Positions 46,914 to 61,316 are shown, counted from the stretch's first letter. The stretch is 64,000 bases of DNA from Maylandia zebra (GCF_041146795.1 NC_135176.1:23003786-23067785), one strand, 5' to 3'. Numbers and translations: made by a program. Notes: a model not told the origin generated them from the sequence alone.

Positions 46914-47523
46914 AGAAAAATATTTAGTATACACATCCAGAAATGCATATACTATTATATATTGTACATATATTTATTAGTTTCAGATGTAGCCATTCTT
47001 GTATTTTCCTTGTTTACATTATTGTATTTTGCACAACTCTGTTGCTTGTGAAGCTCGCACACAAGAATTTCACTCACATGTGCTGTACCAATGTACCTGC
47101 ACATGTGATGTGACAATAAAAGTGATTTGATTTTTGATTTGATTTACATAAAAGCGTTATTTATTAGCTATTGCCATTTACTTTGCAAGCACACCAGGTG
47201 CCTTAAATTCAAGTTGGTCTCCAAACAGCTTAGTGAATATAGGTCCAAACAATGTTGTTGGCTCTAATTTTGAGAATTAAGAGTTTAAAAAATATAACAA
47301 AATATGGAATACTCTTTGTCATAAAATGGAAAATTTAAAAGTGCAAATTTAAAGCCTATCATATTTAATTGGAAATGCAACAAAGACAATATACCAAATG
47401 TTTGACTCGATCCCTGCATCCTTCAGTTAGCATGTTGTGGTATCTTTGAGCAAATACTGATCCCTAAGTTACAAATGATACCGTGCATCCATTGGGTTAC
47501 ATTGGATTTAGTGTGCGCGTGTG

Positions 47524-47525
<2 letters not shown>

Positions 47526-47603
<78 letters not shown>

Positions 47604-47621
47604 GTAGAGAGAGAGAGAGAA
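47526..47621. repeat. (GT)n(GA)n compound microsatellite
   Basis: A run of about 26 GT units followed by about 20 GA units. The open frame 47483-47836 across it is a product of the repeat, not a gene. Confidence 0.95.
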
Positions 47622-47639
47622 TGTTGTTTGGCTTTCCAC

Positions 47640-49095
47640 TGACATGTTGCTTATTATTTTGTTTGTATTGTTTGCCTCATTACATTCATTACAAGTCAAA
47701 ACACTCAAAATTGCTCAATCCTCTTTGTTTTGTACAGCTTTCATCAGTCTCTGGGTTCTTGCAGTTCTGCTTCAGTTTATCTCGTCTCTCAGGGTTTTCT
47801 GTAATTCTCTCCAATGATGACTATCATTACTTTTAAAAAGCAGCCTTGAAGCAAAAACTAAGGACAGAAAAAAATGTTAACATACACATTGAAGAATTGG
47901 CTGCAACTGAAAGTAATATAGTTGAGATGATAGTACGATGATAGTAGTTGCAGATATATTTGTGTTCCCTTGTACTACAAAGTCATTCTGGTGATGAGGT
48001 CATCCAGTCATGTTTGTTGGTCAAAGGGCAAACTGTCAGGTCTGCGTACCTGAAAAATGTTAAATGTTGCAATGAATATAATCATAATGGCTGGTACCCC
48101 AATCCCTGTAATCGCCTTCCAGTAAGAAATGGAGAGGAAAGATGAGAGAATGCAGTAGCAGAAAGCAGAAGAGGAGGTACAAGACAGCAAACCAGCGGCA
48201 CCTGAACAGGTGCGCGTTATTTGTTTTTTCAGTTGTTTTTTGTTTTTTAGTGTCTGGTATGGGATACCACAGCAGGTTACCAATGAGGTTTAAGAAAAAC
48301 AAATATATATCAAAAAAGACCACTGAAAGAATGTGGAAAAGGAGACCAATTAGAGGAAAAGCAGCAAACAACTAAAACCCGTGCAACTGAAATAACAAAG
48401 GGTATTTTTTCAGGAAAATGTGACACCAGTAGTTTCCTGTCGGACATTTCCTAACATGACCTCACTGAGGGTTTAGACTTAATTCTTTCCATTTTTTCAA
48501 ATGTGAGGATCACACATTTAATTTTAACTTTCAGAATTTGCTTAAGGAGTAGCACACTGTGCCCAGGAATGCTCTTAAAAAGATCCTCTCTCAGAAGAAC
48601 TGACATAAATTATTCAGTGTTTAACTGACAATGCTCAGTTATTCATGCTCAAGGGATTCAAACTAGGAAAATACTGTATGTCAGTTGCTGGATGGAAAAT
48701 AATAAGCCAAAACACACAAAAAAGAAGATCAATGGCTCATACACATTTTTAGAACTACTTCTCTTAATCAAACCATCAATGGCAGATCTTTTGCAGTAAA
48801 CAATAGACTGGTAAAACTGGAGCCTCTCAAGTGTATTGACTGAAACACAAAAGAAAAAGTGATGACAGAGAGAGAAAAAATGTAAAGGCAGCCTAATGTT
48901 ATAGAAACAGGCCTGCAAATAATGATAAGCAGATGACAGGTGAACAGTTGAGAGCTGTTAGTTTTACAGAATATATGAGTTTATATGAGTAGTTTTAAAA
49001 TGAGTGAACTATAATTAAAGACTGTCTGTTTGTTGAAGAATAGTAACCGCATTCTCTTGTTAGTAATGGTAAAGGCGTTGTAACAATATAGTAAT
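47640..49095. other. Intergenic sequence without a recognised gene
   Basis: Overlapping minus-strand frames at 48008-48371 predict hydrophobic segments (ITGIGVPAIMIIFIATFNIF and LIGLLFHILSVVFFDIYLFF), but I cannot join them to any domain or splice pattern. The remainder has no recognised element. Confidence 0.35.
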
Positions 49096-49099
49096 TAGT

Positions 49100-49195
49100 A
49101 ATTTCTTAGTTGCTACTGAAAAACGTAACGCCGTTAGTAACGCTGTTACTTGTAACTCTGTTATTCCCATCACTGGTTATGTATGGTTCTATGAC
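49100..49195. repeat. hAT-family terminal fragment
   Basis: Contains ACGTAACGCCGTTAGTAACG and ends CTCTGTTATTCCCATCACTGG, the terminal inverted sequence of a common hAT family. Only one end is present. Confidence 0.5.
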
Positions 49196-50960
49196 ATCAG
49201 ACCTCACAATAAATAATACCTGCAGAAGTAGTCCTTCTCTGTGGCAGCAGGGCGGGACAAGCTATGGTGTTTTGGTTTGGACAGAAATGAGGAAGCATCT
49301 ATTTAAAGTCACTGATGTCATATTAAGGCACTTAGTGCTGTATCATACTTTTCTTTACTTGTACAAATATGTACATATACTGTAGTAGCTGGCTAATTTA
49401 GACCTATACGTTTTTTAAATATGCATTTCCAAGCTGCTGTATTGAGTACAAGTATAGAGGCACCGAAAATCATCTCAGGATTAAACTGTTGATAATAATG
49501 TATAGGAAAGACTGTTCAAAGGTACGTTTTACACTACGTACAAAGCAAGATCTGATATCTTGTGTTAGTATTGTTCCTACGTCTTCATAACAAGATTGGT
49601 CCAAGATCAGCATTGCAACTGACCAGTGCTGTCAGTGTTGTCTGAGCATTTAATTTAGCATTATATAATAAATAATTAAAAACTATCACTAGAAAATCAA
49701 CATGAAAACGTAACTTGATAACATGATTATTATATTGCATAAATTATTAAATAAACCAAAACAATTGAAATGCTTACTATTTGTTTCGGAAGACAGTTTT
49801 AAATAAACAAGACTATTTTTTTTTCTTTTTCCCCACATTGCAAAGCTATGACATCACAACTTCATGATTTGTCAGTTGCAAAGTTGATCCCGGACCAGTG
49901 TTATAATGGTGATACAGGAACAAGTGTCCCATTATATCACTCTAAGATATAGGAATATGAATATATTACAATTTTTCATTTTAAAGATTTTGAAGAAAAA
50001 CAACCCATGGGGTCATTTTTGACCCCATGTGTGCATCTAGGTGTTAAGACACAAAGAAAGAACAAAAAAGAAAAGTAAAAGAAGTAAAACTTGAGAGAAA
50101 AAGCTCTGGTAGTTCAGGGAGTTCTTATAAATTTGCATACCATGTCAGTAGAGTGGGGCTGGAGTCTTTGCGGTCTGATTTTGGCCCCAGGCCCAAGTTC
50201 CAGTTTGGGACTTTGGCCCCATCATGTGGCTAGTACGGATCATTACATTATTTGCAATTCAACTCTTGTGTTTCACATCATCAAGGGTTTTTACAATCAG
50301 GCAGTCCTGCCTGTGCTCCTGAACAATAACAGTTAACTACACATTGTTAAGTTGTCTTGTTGCAACTGAAGAATTAAAACAAAACAAATGCTGTGTGTGT
50401 GTAACAGCGCAACAAAACGTTACCTGTACTTTTACTAACTGCTTAAGTAGTGATGGTTATTAGACGCTAACTAACTGGGTGAGGGTGCCGTGAGTCTGTA
50501 GCTCTGCCCACCATTTTGGGGAACATATTTTGTTTTAAAGTAAGTTACAGGGCTTTTCCCCTGCCTTTCTGGTGGGCTTGTATTTCACTTAACCCTCAGA
50601 TGCGCCGGCGCGTCAAAATCACATGACCAATTTAAGACGACACAGCTACAAGATGCAGCGACTCAGAGTCCCCATTTCAACTTGGGTGAAACGCGTGGAC
50701 GTCAAACTATATACCAGTTTTTAAATTGTGTCCTAGGCCACGTAAAACCTAGTAACTATAAACTATCTAATATGCATATCCACATAATTATGGATTGTTA
50801 TAATTACGATATTAAAAAAACCCACACACATGTATTTTAAAAAAAATACATTAAGACACAGATTATGTTAGATTTATATTTCAAATACGACAAAAATGCT
50901 GCTTTTACAGTAGCAAAATTATTGTATCGCCAGAGTTTAAACATTTAATAAGCTTTCTGC
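49178..50960. repeat. Segmental duplication of the receptor C 5' region
   Basis: The segment aligns in blocks with the receptor C upstream region: 49178-49218 with 25610-25655, 49218-49675 with 26018-26470, and 50042-50960 with 26757-27510, at roughly 95% identity. Relative to the other copy it lacks 25656-26017 (including the signal exon) and 26470-26756, and it has extra sequence at 49676-50041 and 50594-50757. No Ig exon lies to its left, so it is a decapitated copy. Confidence 0.82.
49220..49320 (-). promoter_or_regulatory. Orphan promoter and first exon (copy of the receptor C leader)
   Basis: The minus strand keeps the CRE-like TGACATCA (49313-49320), the TATA-like TTTAAATA (49300-49307), the leader and a donor CTGCAG|GTATTA ending at 49220. 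The next receptor exons on this strand, downstream, are those of receptor D about 9.4 kb away. Whether it drives any transcript is unknown. Confidence 0.5.
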
Positions 50961-51630
50961 CTTGCACAGTGGATATTCTGAAATACTGAATCATCATAAA
51001 TAAATTATTTTATAGTTATTACTTATTGTTTATTGTTAGTGCTATAATAATAAAATAATAAGAATAAAAAAATAAGGGAAGGATTCTGGATCAGCAACAT
51101 GATTTATACCTTCTCCGGTGTTCTCCAGTATTGCGGAGAAAATGGACCTCACAGTACGACTGCAGTACATTTTCCAGTTTCATAAACTACTCCTGCATTT
51201 GGGGAATACTGAATGAAATGAGAATATACACTTATTGTACCTTTTCACTTGTTGCTTTGCAGACTTTTACACTGAGAGTAACATCATGAAGTGTAAATGA
51301 TGTTTTAAAACATCATATAAAAATTTCATATATTTATTATTCTACTGATACTGATAACAAAATCCTAAAAATATAACGACAAAGCATCAGCTGTCTGCCA
51401 TGCAGTAAGACGTCTTTTCTGTAAAGTGCTTCTCAGAAAAGCAGTGAACATACCATTATAGTTTTTTTTTTTCTTCCATCCACTTGGTACACTCATCAAC
51501 ATAGTCAGTATTACCAAAGGTTTTTTTTTTTAAAGAAACAAACAGGAAGTTTCACATAAGACATGAAAACCAGAGTGTGTTCAAACCACAGCTTGTTCTA
51601 TTCTCTGCTTAAGCCATAGTAACAACCTAG
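50961..51630. other. Intergenic AT-rich sequence and receptor E 3' end
   Basis: No gene. The recurring receptor 3' block begins near 51586. Confidence 0.4.
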
Positions 51631-51634
51631 GGTG

Positions 51635-51640
51635 TTTATT
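51635..51640 (-). terminator. Candidate polyadenylation signal of receptor E (AATAAA)
   Basis: Minus-strand AATAAA in the block shared with receptor D. It is about 880 bases after the stop codon, longer than for the other receptors, so an earlier site is possible. Confidence 0.45.
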
Positions 51641-52523
51641 TTCATCTACAAAGATGAAATACAGCAATGAGATACATTGACAGAATCAAAGAGAATGAGA
51701 TGTGGCCACATATACAGAGTATTTAGCGTTTAAGTTCCTTAAGTGGTGGGAAGTAGCATTTTCACATTCATAAGAATTGCTGTCACTGGGGAGTTTAGTC
51801 ATTTGCACAGGAGACATTGACTTTTAGGTTGAAAACAGTGCAATGTACAAGTCTGGTGACTACAGTAAAGAAAAAGACAAAAAAAAAACTACAGGAAAAT
51901 GCAGTAAAATCACAAAATTGAACAGTCATTGAGAATCATTACATAGCATCTAGGAAATAATAATAAAGAAATAAATGATCCTACACACCTTCAATAAAAA
52001 CATCACTCATACTTCATTTTTAATGGCCATTGAATTAGAAACCAGGATCTAGGGTAAAGAAAATTATTTTCTCCCTTTTCCAAGTATTTAAAAAGTTCTA
52101 AAATAGTTTCAAACATTCAAATACAGGTTTAGTAAAAATGTCATATAGCTGCACAATTCAACGTAAATCGCAAAAACTCTCAAGTGCTATAACGTTAGCC
52201 CTAATATCAATTATATTGTGATTTTAAAAAGTGATCTTCTGTGTGTGTGTTTGTGTATGGTTGCTAAAATTTGAACTTTTTTTAATCAACTACAAAGCAA
52301 AATTCAACATTAAAGCAAAACAAATAAATAAAAATAAAAAAACCCAGGTTAGAACAATCATATATGACATAGTTTCCTGGAGTTCGATGCTGATTTTAGT
52401 ATGTATTTACTGATCCATCCATCTATCTTAATAGCTGCTTATCCGCCTAAAGATCAAGTTCAGGGCTGGAACTTTTATCATGTTGATTTTTCTGCATTGG
52501 GTTTCAGTGCAGAAAATGCAGTT

Positions 52524-55164
<2,641 letters not shown>

Positions 55165-55461
55165 TGTTTCTATAACACAGCAGTAAAAATTTTGATTATA
55201 ATAACGTATTACTTTTAATGCTAGAAGAAAATATATATAAGGTTAAAAGGTTATGTTTAGCTAATCTTACTCAAGTAATTGTGAGGCTAAGTTAAAAAAA
55301 TGCATTTGATAAAAAATAACACAATAGTAATAATCATAATATTCATAATAAATTAAAAAAGATATGGGCAATCAAAGTGAAATAGCATATATGGATTATT
55401 GATCCAAAATGCTAAATTAATTATCAGCTTACATAGATTCAAATTCCAGGCTGTCACTCAC

Positions 55462-55560
55462 CACATTTAAAAGTTGGTCACGTATTGTTCGCTGCTGTGT
55501 AAGACTCAGTGACTGATTTTTCACTGGCAGAGGGTTGGTTTTATGGTCTTCCTTGCTGTT
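55462..55560 (-). other. 5'UTR exon of receptor E
   Basis: The donor AAATGTG|GTGAGTGAC ends at 55462, about 290 bases upstream of the signal exon, as in A and F. The exact start is not visible. Confidence 0.5.
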
Positions 55561-56640
55561 TGCCTTCTCTTATGATAAGAACGGAAGCAGTTATATTCAA
55601 ACCCAGTTTACTAAGAACTCTATTCTTACTAAGAGCTCTGTTCTTCTACTTTACGTTCTGTAAACTATTTTGGTTAGTTCATCTTACATCTGGCAAGTAT
55701 GCAATGTAACAAGTTAAAAGGCACAATAAGTTTATGTTCTCATTATTATTATTTAATTGTTAACAAAAAGATTTGGGAAGAATTACACTTACTTTACACT
55801 TTTTTTCTCTTTAAACGAGGCAACGTTTGCATGTACTGAAACGTAACTAAAGAGAGAAAACTGAAAATGAAACACATTTAAAATTTACATTCACAAATTT
55901 GTGTAAAAAGCAATTGAGATACAGCTATATTCAGCAACTTTATTTTACAAACATTTCTCCTTAAAAAATAGTTATTTACAGGTCAATGCATCAAATTATG
56001 GATAATTACTGATACAAACTAAAAATAAAAAATTAAACAAAGACAGAAATAATAAGAATTAAATTCCTTAATATCTTGATTGATCACTTGAGAACCTCGG
56101 TTTCTTGTTAAAATAAACAACAACTTTGCCGGAAAAGATGTTTTTCTTGCTAGGGGCATATTTATCTAAACACCCCATATACCTTTAAACACTGATGGTG
56201 AATTTCATTAATTCTTACAAATGTACTAAATTCTTTATATAAACAGATTTGAGATATGTATTTGCAGACTCATACACATGAGAACATTGAGCATTGTTCA
56301 GAGTGTGACAAATCTAATTACTTACACATGGACTGAGTTACGCATATACAGCTTTTAACTTATAAGTGCAGATATTGCAATTGTGCATACATTTATTGCC
56401 CATAATATCGTACAGACCATATGGTCTGTATTTTATTGCTTCTAATTACTTGTGAAAAGCATTGGCGCCATCATGTGGCAAGTGCTGATTACTGCATTAT
56501 TTAGTCACTCAAAAGGCTTGCATGGAATGATAACACTAATTCTAGTTCACAAGTTTGATGTAAAGGTGAATAAATGATTTTAATGATTTTTTTTTATCAG
56601 AAAACGGATTTGTTTATCAAGAATATAACAGGAATTATTA
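55561..56640. other. Intergenic sequence with a recurring locus block
   Basis: No gene. At 56456-56510 lies the recurring block in a form (GCGCCATCATGTGGC at 56465) that is close to a CTCF core. Confidence 0.4.
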
Positions 56641-57180
56641 TTCATCCCTGTCCTTACAGTATCCCTACCTGGCAGCTCCATATTCAAAATCCGTTGTCCA
56701 GTGTATCCAGCATCCCTCCTCCAATGCATCTCAAACTCACACCTTGTGTAATTTGTTTTATATATTCTAATCTTGTTCATCTTGTTCACTCCCAATGAAA
56801 ATTCTTTAGCTTTGCTACCATTAGCCAGTCTTTTTGTCAGTGCCACCAATGAACTATCTCACTACCAACTTGTATTTTTACCCTGACATAAATCATGCTT
56901 GATACTCGTCTCCACCCACTCCAGCCTGCCTACAGTCTCTTCACCACTCGTGTACTGTCCAGTGCTTTGGTTGACTCCAGGTATTTAAACTCATCGACCC
57001 TCATGCACCCTGAACACCAAAGTCCACATAGACCTTGGACTCATCTGTCACTCCTACTGCACACCTTATCACTGTTTTGCTGTTCTCTTACATCTCCTGC
57101 ACCACCATCACATACTTCTGACTTCCTCATCCAGTACCACAGTTCCTCTCATGGCACTCTGCCATTAGACAAAAAGGAAA
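56640..57180 (-). mobile_element. Old LINE remnant
   Basis: Degraded sequence of the same kind as 22430-23220. CCAGTACCACAGTTCCTCTC at about 57131 and the following words match the common fish LINE also represented at 19313-19600. No open frame of note. Confidence 0.4.
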
Positions 57181-58040
57181 AACACACACACACACACATG
57201 AAGTAAGCTCTCAAAATATGTGAAAATCCCAGTGGGACCTTCATCAAATCAGTGAAACTGTACAGGAAAGAAGGTCAGAAATAAACTAGGGAGAAACAAA
57301 ATGTAAAAAATGGACAAATTTGTCATTTGTTATGTAGCAGGTTTGTCAGAGAAACATTCTCCAATATAAATATGTATAAAAGCACTTTGAGTGGACAGTG
57401 TTTGAGGAGAAAAGCACAATTTAATGTAGGAACCAGATCATTTACCTTAGCAAATGATCCCAGGCCTGTGACTCCTGTCCTCTGTTATAAACTGCATCGA
57501 CAACCCCACCACCACCACCACCACCACCATGTAAGCAGCTGGTGGGTTAAATCACCGGTACTGCTGCGACCTGGTGGTATGTTCTGTGTTAAATACTACT
57601 TGCTCTCTACAGCATGGTAGAGAGCACGGGTGTAGTAAAACTCATATTTACAGATTTCTCTACACATTTACATATTTGAAATTAGAGCTCCCTCCTACAT
57701 GGTTCTGAATATACAGACATCGACTGAGGTACAAGTATACAGCTCTGCATTCATGTTTTAAACAAGAATGCTACAATAATAGCCTGTACATATATTTTTA
57801 CAATATCTTGTAGATTAAGTAGTTAGCATTGTATTGCTTCTTGTCACACCCTCCATGTGCTGATCACTGTATTACTTGCAAGTCAAATGTATCTCTCATA
57901 CCAAGTATTTTTACAGTTGCTTCTACAGGTTACATAAAGGTTAGATTATTCCAGAACAATCACTCATCACAAAACAATAGATGTAATGAAAAACAATTTT
58001 TCTTGTAGTAGAAGCAGAAGGACGTAAACTGACGTCTACA
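57181..58040. other. Intergenic sequence with a recurring locus block
   Basis: No gene. A short (CCA)n run is at about 57504-57530. The block at 57838-57960 matches 59730-59860 (CTGATCACTGTATTACTTGC onwards). Confidence 0.4.
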
Positions 58041-58049
58041 TGGGCAAAG

Positions 58050-58530
58050 ATTTTTGCGTGGTACAGAGATGAGATCATTTCAATGGCCAAGTCAGTATCT
58101 AAGTTGTCATGGTCCCCGTGTCTGCCCAGCTGACCCAGGTTGGCTACATATGTTTCTTGTTTTCCTTTCCCTTTCCCTCTCCTTCTCCTTCGCGCTCACC
58201 GTGTGTCGCCTGGGTGGAGCTCATCGCGGGCTCCCGCCCCCGGCCCTTGCACCTGTGAATCATCACGCACCTGTGGCTCATCTCTTCACCAGTGTCCACT
58301 ACTTAAGGCAGTGGCTGGAAACATGTCATCGCTGGACTATTGAGTAACCTCGGTAGTAAGTTTGTTTTTTCTCGCTGGATTAACCGCTTGTTCCTGTGTG
58401 CAGGATTGTCTTTCCCTTGGCGCCCTGGGCAAGCTGAGTTGCTGGTGTGTTGTGTTTTTGGAATTGTGTGACGATTTCCTTGTGTGTGAAGAGCCCCTGT
58501 TTCCAGACCTCCCCTCCCCTTACGCAGCAG
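58050..58530. repeat. GC-rich island, possibly an LTR fragment
   Basis: This stretch (GCTCACCGTGTGTCGCCTGG to CCTTGGCGCCCTGGGCAAGC) is more GC-rich than all around it and looks like part of a fish LTR retroelement, but no TG...CA ends or duplication could be paired. The overlapping open frames are proline-rich and do not resemble a protein. Confidence 0.35.
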
Positions 58531-59149
58531 GAAATTAGGGGGAAAGTCATGTATTTTTGCACAAAATCAAAATTCATATATTTTGTATATATTTGAACTT
58601 GTTTATTTTTAAAATTACTGATGTATACCTGACATGAATGATTTTTAAAGATTCTGTCAATTTAGCTTGAGTAGTAGTATTAATGACATATTTATCTGTT
58701 GCAATGTTATACAGCACTGTATTAAATATACACATTTAGAAGATTTCTGACATCCGGCCTCGTAATAAATAATATGAAAAATGTTCAGATATCTTCTTTG
58801 ACCATCTTTGACCACAAATTTCAGCCAGTTCTGCTGCAATCCTATGAGTAAACATAATAAAATACTCGATTTTAGTTCATAATGCTTTAAGGTCAAAGGG
58901 CAGAGTCACACAAATTAGGAAAAGTTTCCATTAGATCATCTTCAAGCATTTAAAAAATATTTTTTCAGAACATTATATGGCTTTACAATGACACCCTGCC
59001 TGTTGTGGGGAGTTCTCTCAGTGCTATTGTACCTATTGGTTTAGCTTATTAGTTAAAGTTTTTAAATTCAATGTACTATGTACTTATCATTTCTGCCACT
59101 CTGCCCTCCCTCATGGACATTTTAATTCCCACAAGATATAAGGAAAAGG

Positions 59150-59480
59150 CCTGAGACTTCACCTTAAGCATCGCTGGTGACCACTCCCACCTTTCACCCT
59201 CCCTCTTCAGCTTCCCTGAGGGAAGGACAACATCTAGGCTCAGTCCAATAGACTGCTGAGTAGCTTTATCCACCAGGCAATTTGCACCATGGTCATACCT
59301 GTTGCTTTTGGTCATTTGCACTAATGTTCTTGTACATGTCACAAGCTGCTCTATTCATTTATTTTATTCATATCTTGCACATATCTTCTACACAGGTTTG
59401 ATTTTTATACATCACCTAGAGCATTTTGATTCTCCTGTATGTCCTGTACATGTAGAAAATTGACAATAAAAGAATCGTTG
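59150..59480 (+). mobile_element. LINE 3' end (CR1/L2-like)
   Basis: Degraded C-terminal text ending with TGACAATAAAAGAATCGTTGAATC, similar to the 3' ends of the LINE copies at 21.2 and 47.1 kb. 5'-truncated and inactive. Confidence 0.55.
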
Positions 59481-60220
59481 AATCTTTATTACTCCTAAAA
59501 GTAACGTAAACAAGTACTTAAAGCATCTATATCATACACTCTTGCTTGCATTGTATCTGGACAGCGACCATCTTAAATCATGCTAAATATTATATGGATA
59601 CTACCATGACACCTGGTGGTATATCTTGAGGCACAGCATAGCAGACACAAGCCTATGTCAGGATTAAGGATAATCTAGACTAATAGAAAACACTTTAGTT
59701 TTGCACTGTTGCTTTTGGTTACTTGTAAAGACGTTTTCCCCACCATGTGGTGAGTGCTGATCACTGCATTACTTGCAACTCAAATTGTCTCTCATACCAA
59801 TTGTTTTTACAGTTTCTAAATGTTACCAGATATTCAAGATTATCACAGAACAATGAGTAATCACAAACTGATGAATGTAAAGGAAAACACTTATTTTCAT
59901 TTACAAGTTTTATGGTAAGATTAGTCCAAATTTAGCACTTTCTACATTGTGACTATCTTTGTTCTTTGTTTGAAAGCTTTGTATAGCCAAACAGTTATTA
60001 CTATATACAAGACAGTGCAAAAGATATGTGTCAAAGATTAGAACAGACTTTTTTATTATATTTCCAAAATGCCACATGATCACAAACCTTGACAAATGAT
60101 TACTGAGCTATATGTATGTCATGATTTTAACAACATCTAAAGTATAGTATACCACTTTCTATTAACTTCTTTGTCATTTTGGCAGTATCATATGGTTTAG
60201 CAGGTCACTGAAAGCGGGAT
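59481..60220. other. Intergenic sequence, copy of the recurring upstream and downstream blocks
   Basis: The recurring block is at 59730-59860. The sequence TTTAGCAGGTCACTGAAAGC at 60197 matches the block downstream of receptors A (1834) and B (11377), so it marks the end of the receptor F unit. No gene. Confidence 0.5.
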
Positions 60221-60227
60221 ACAGTGG

Positions 60228-60626
60228 TTGTCACAACCGGATCCGTACCAGAAACCCGATCCGTACCGTACCGATCCGTCCCCCTTCTCTCAACGGAGAG
60301 CTTCCCCCGATTGAACAACAGCGCTGTAAAATAAGAAGAATGGCACCTAATTACAGACTTAAACAAAACAGAAGAAGAGAACATCTGCACATGCGCAGTA
60401 AGGATCGGGGAGTCCTGATCCATAACTAGCTTTTTATTTTTCATTTATGTCTACATTATATTGAAATGTTTCATTATTGCAAACATTTTAAGAGATATTT
60501 ATTATTGTTAACATCTTAACAGATACTCTGACCCATAACTATCATAAAATGCTTCAAGCGGAAGTAGACGCCTTTCGCACATGTGTGGTACGGATCGGGT
60601 TTCCAGTACAGATCAGGTAGTGACAA
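60228..60626. mobile_element. MITE with about 40-bp imperfect terminal inverted repeats
   Basis: The left end (TTGTCACAACCGGATCCGTACC, then AGAAACCCGATCCGTACC) is the imperfect complement of the right end, which finishes at 60626 (about 34 of 40 positions). TGG on both sides suggests a 3-bp duplication, as in PIF/Harbinger elements. Non-coding. Confidence 0.65.
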
Positions 60627-61155
60627 TGGTCCCTCGTTTATTGTTACATTCGAAAAATAACCCACAATAGGTGAAATCCGCGAAGTAGCCAACTTTTACA
60701 ATTGTTATAGATGTTTTAGGCTGTAAAACCCCTCACTACATACACTTTATACACTTTTCTCAGACAGGCATGAACATTTTCACACTTTTCTTTCTTGTTT
60801 AAACACTCTCAAAGTTTAAACCTTCTTAGAAGAATAAGTCTAGTATTATAGAATTAAGCCAAAGGCACTTTGGTTTTGGTTTGCCTTTGACGGTGCAAAG
60901 CGTTTTGTCGACATTGTTGTGTTTGTCGGGGAGAAAACTTACAAACATACAGTACAGCACTTCAGAGTCACACTGCTAGGGATTGAAGATTTATGTAAAT
61001 TTGACAACCTGAACGCATTCTGTACTGGACAGGAGACAGGGCACGAAATTGATTGACAATGGCCTACAGCCAATAAGGACGCAGAACACAATGCGCTGTT
61101 CAAAAAAGAAAAAAAAATACATGGAAAATTGCACAAAAAAAGGGATCACTGTATA
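60627..61155. mobile_element. Mariner/Tigger-like MITE
   Basis: Left end TGGTCCCTCGTTTATTG and right end AGGGATCACTGTA are complementary terminal repeats. The internal words AAATCCGCGAAGTAGCC belong to a widespread vertebrate family. It abuts the MITE at 60228-60626. Confidence 0.55.
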
Positions 61156-61310
61156 GTTTGTGGATCTAAAAGTCGCGACAATCCACGCAGTGAAGATTAC
61201 TGACCTAAAACAAGAACCACAACTCACATTTGCTGTGAGCACCCATACCCCAAATCACAAGCAAATCAGCAATTTGAGCACATGTATGAAAGTATTACTG
61301 ACCAGTAAAC

Positions 61311-61316
61311 TTTATT
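61311..61316 (-). terminator. Polyadenylation signal of receptor F (AATAAA)
   Basis: Minus-strand AATAAA about 210 bases after the stop, in the block shared with receptor B (GGAGACTCAATAAAG). Confidence 0.6.

Larger units (their letters stand above)
42189..47135 (+). mobile_element. LINE (CR1/L2-like), nearly full length, split by an insertion
   Basis: One plus-strand frame of 865 codons (42189-44786) begins MNKMVPSMAAL and encodes an AP endonuclease (LLANVQSLENKLYELRAR, YLTETWL, ITAGDFN, QSDHRSI) followed by a reverse transcriptase (GPDEIPGRVLKSCAAQLAGV, LNDWRPVALTPIVSKCFEKL, FVDYSSAFNTI, GAPQGCVLSPLLYSLYT, catalytic FADDTTV). The frame breaks at FGM because of an insertion at 44782-46377 and resumes with SPRILRTFYHC in 46381-46728, ending RLLNTS. 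The 3'UTR has a (CA)n run and ends with TGACAATAAAAGTGATTTGA. Apart from the insertion no stop or frameshift is visible, so the copy is young. It is parasitic DNA, not a host gene. Confidence 0.9.

Noticed and set aside
47483..47836. Open frame of 117 codons
   Set aside because: Its core is a (GT)n(GA)n microsatellite translated as VCVCVC and ERERER.
58054..58347. Proline-rich open frames in a GC-rich island
   Set aside because: Two overlapping frames with similar low-complexity content. The stretch looks like a retroelement fragment.
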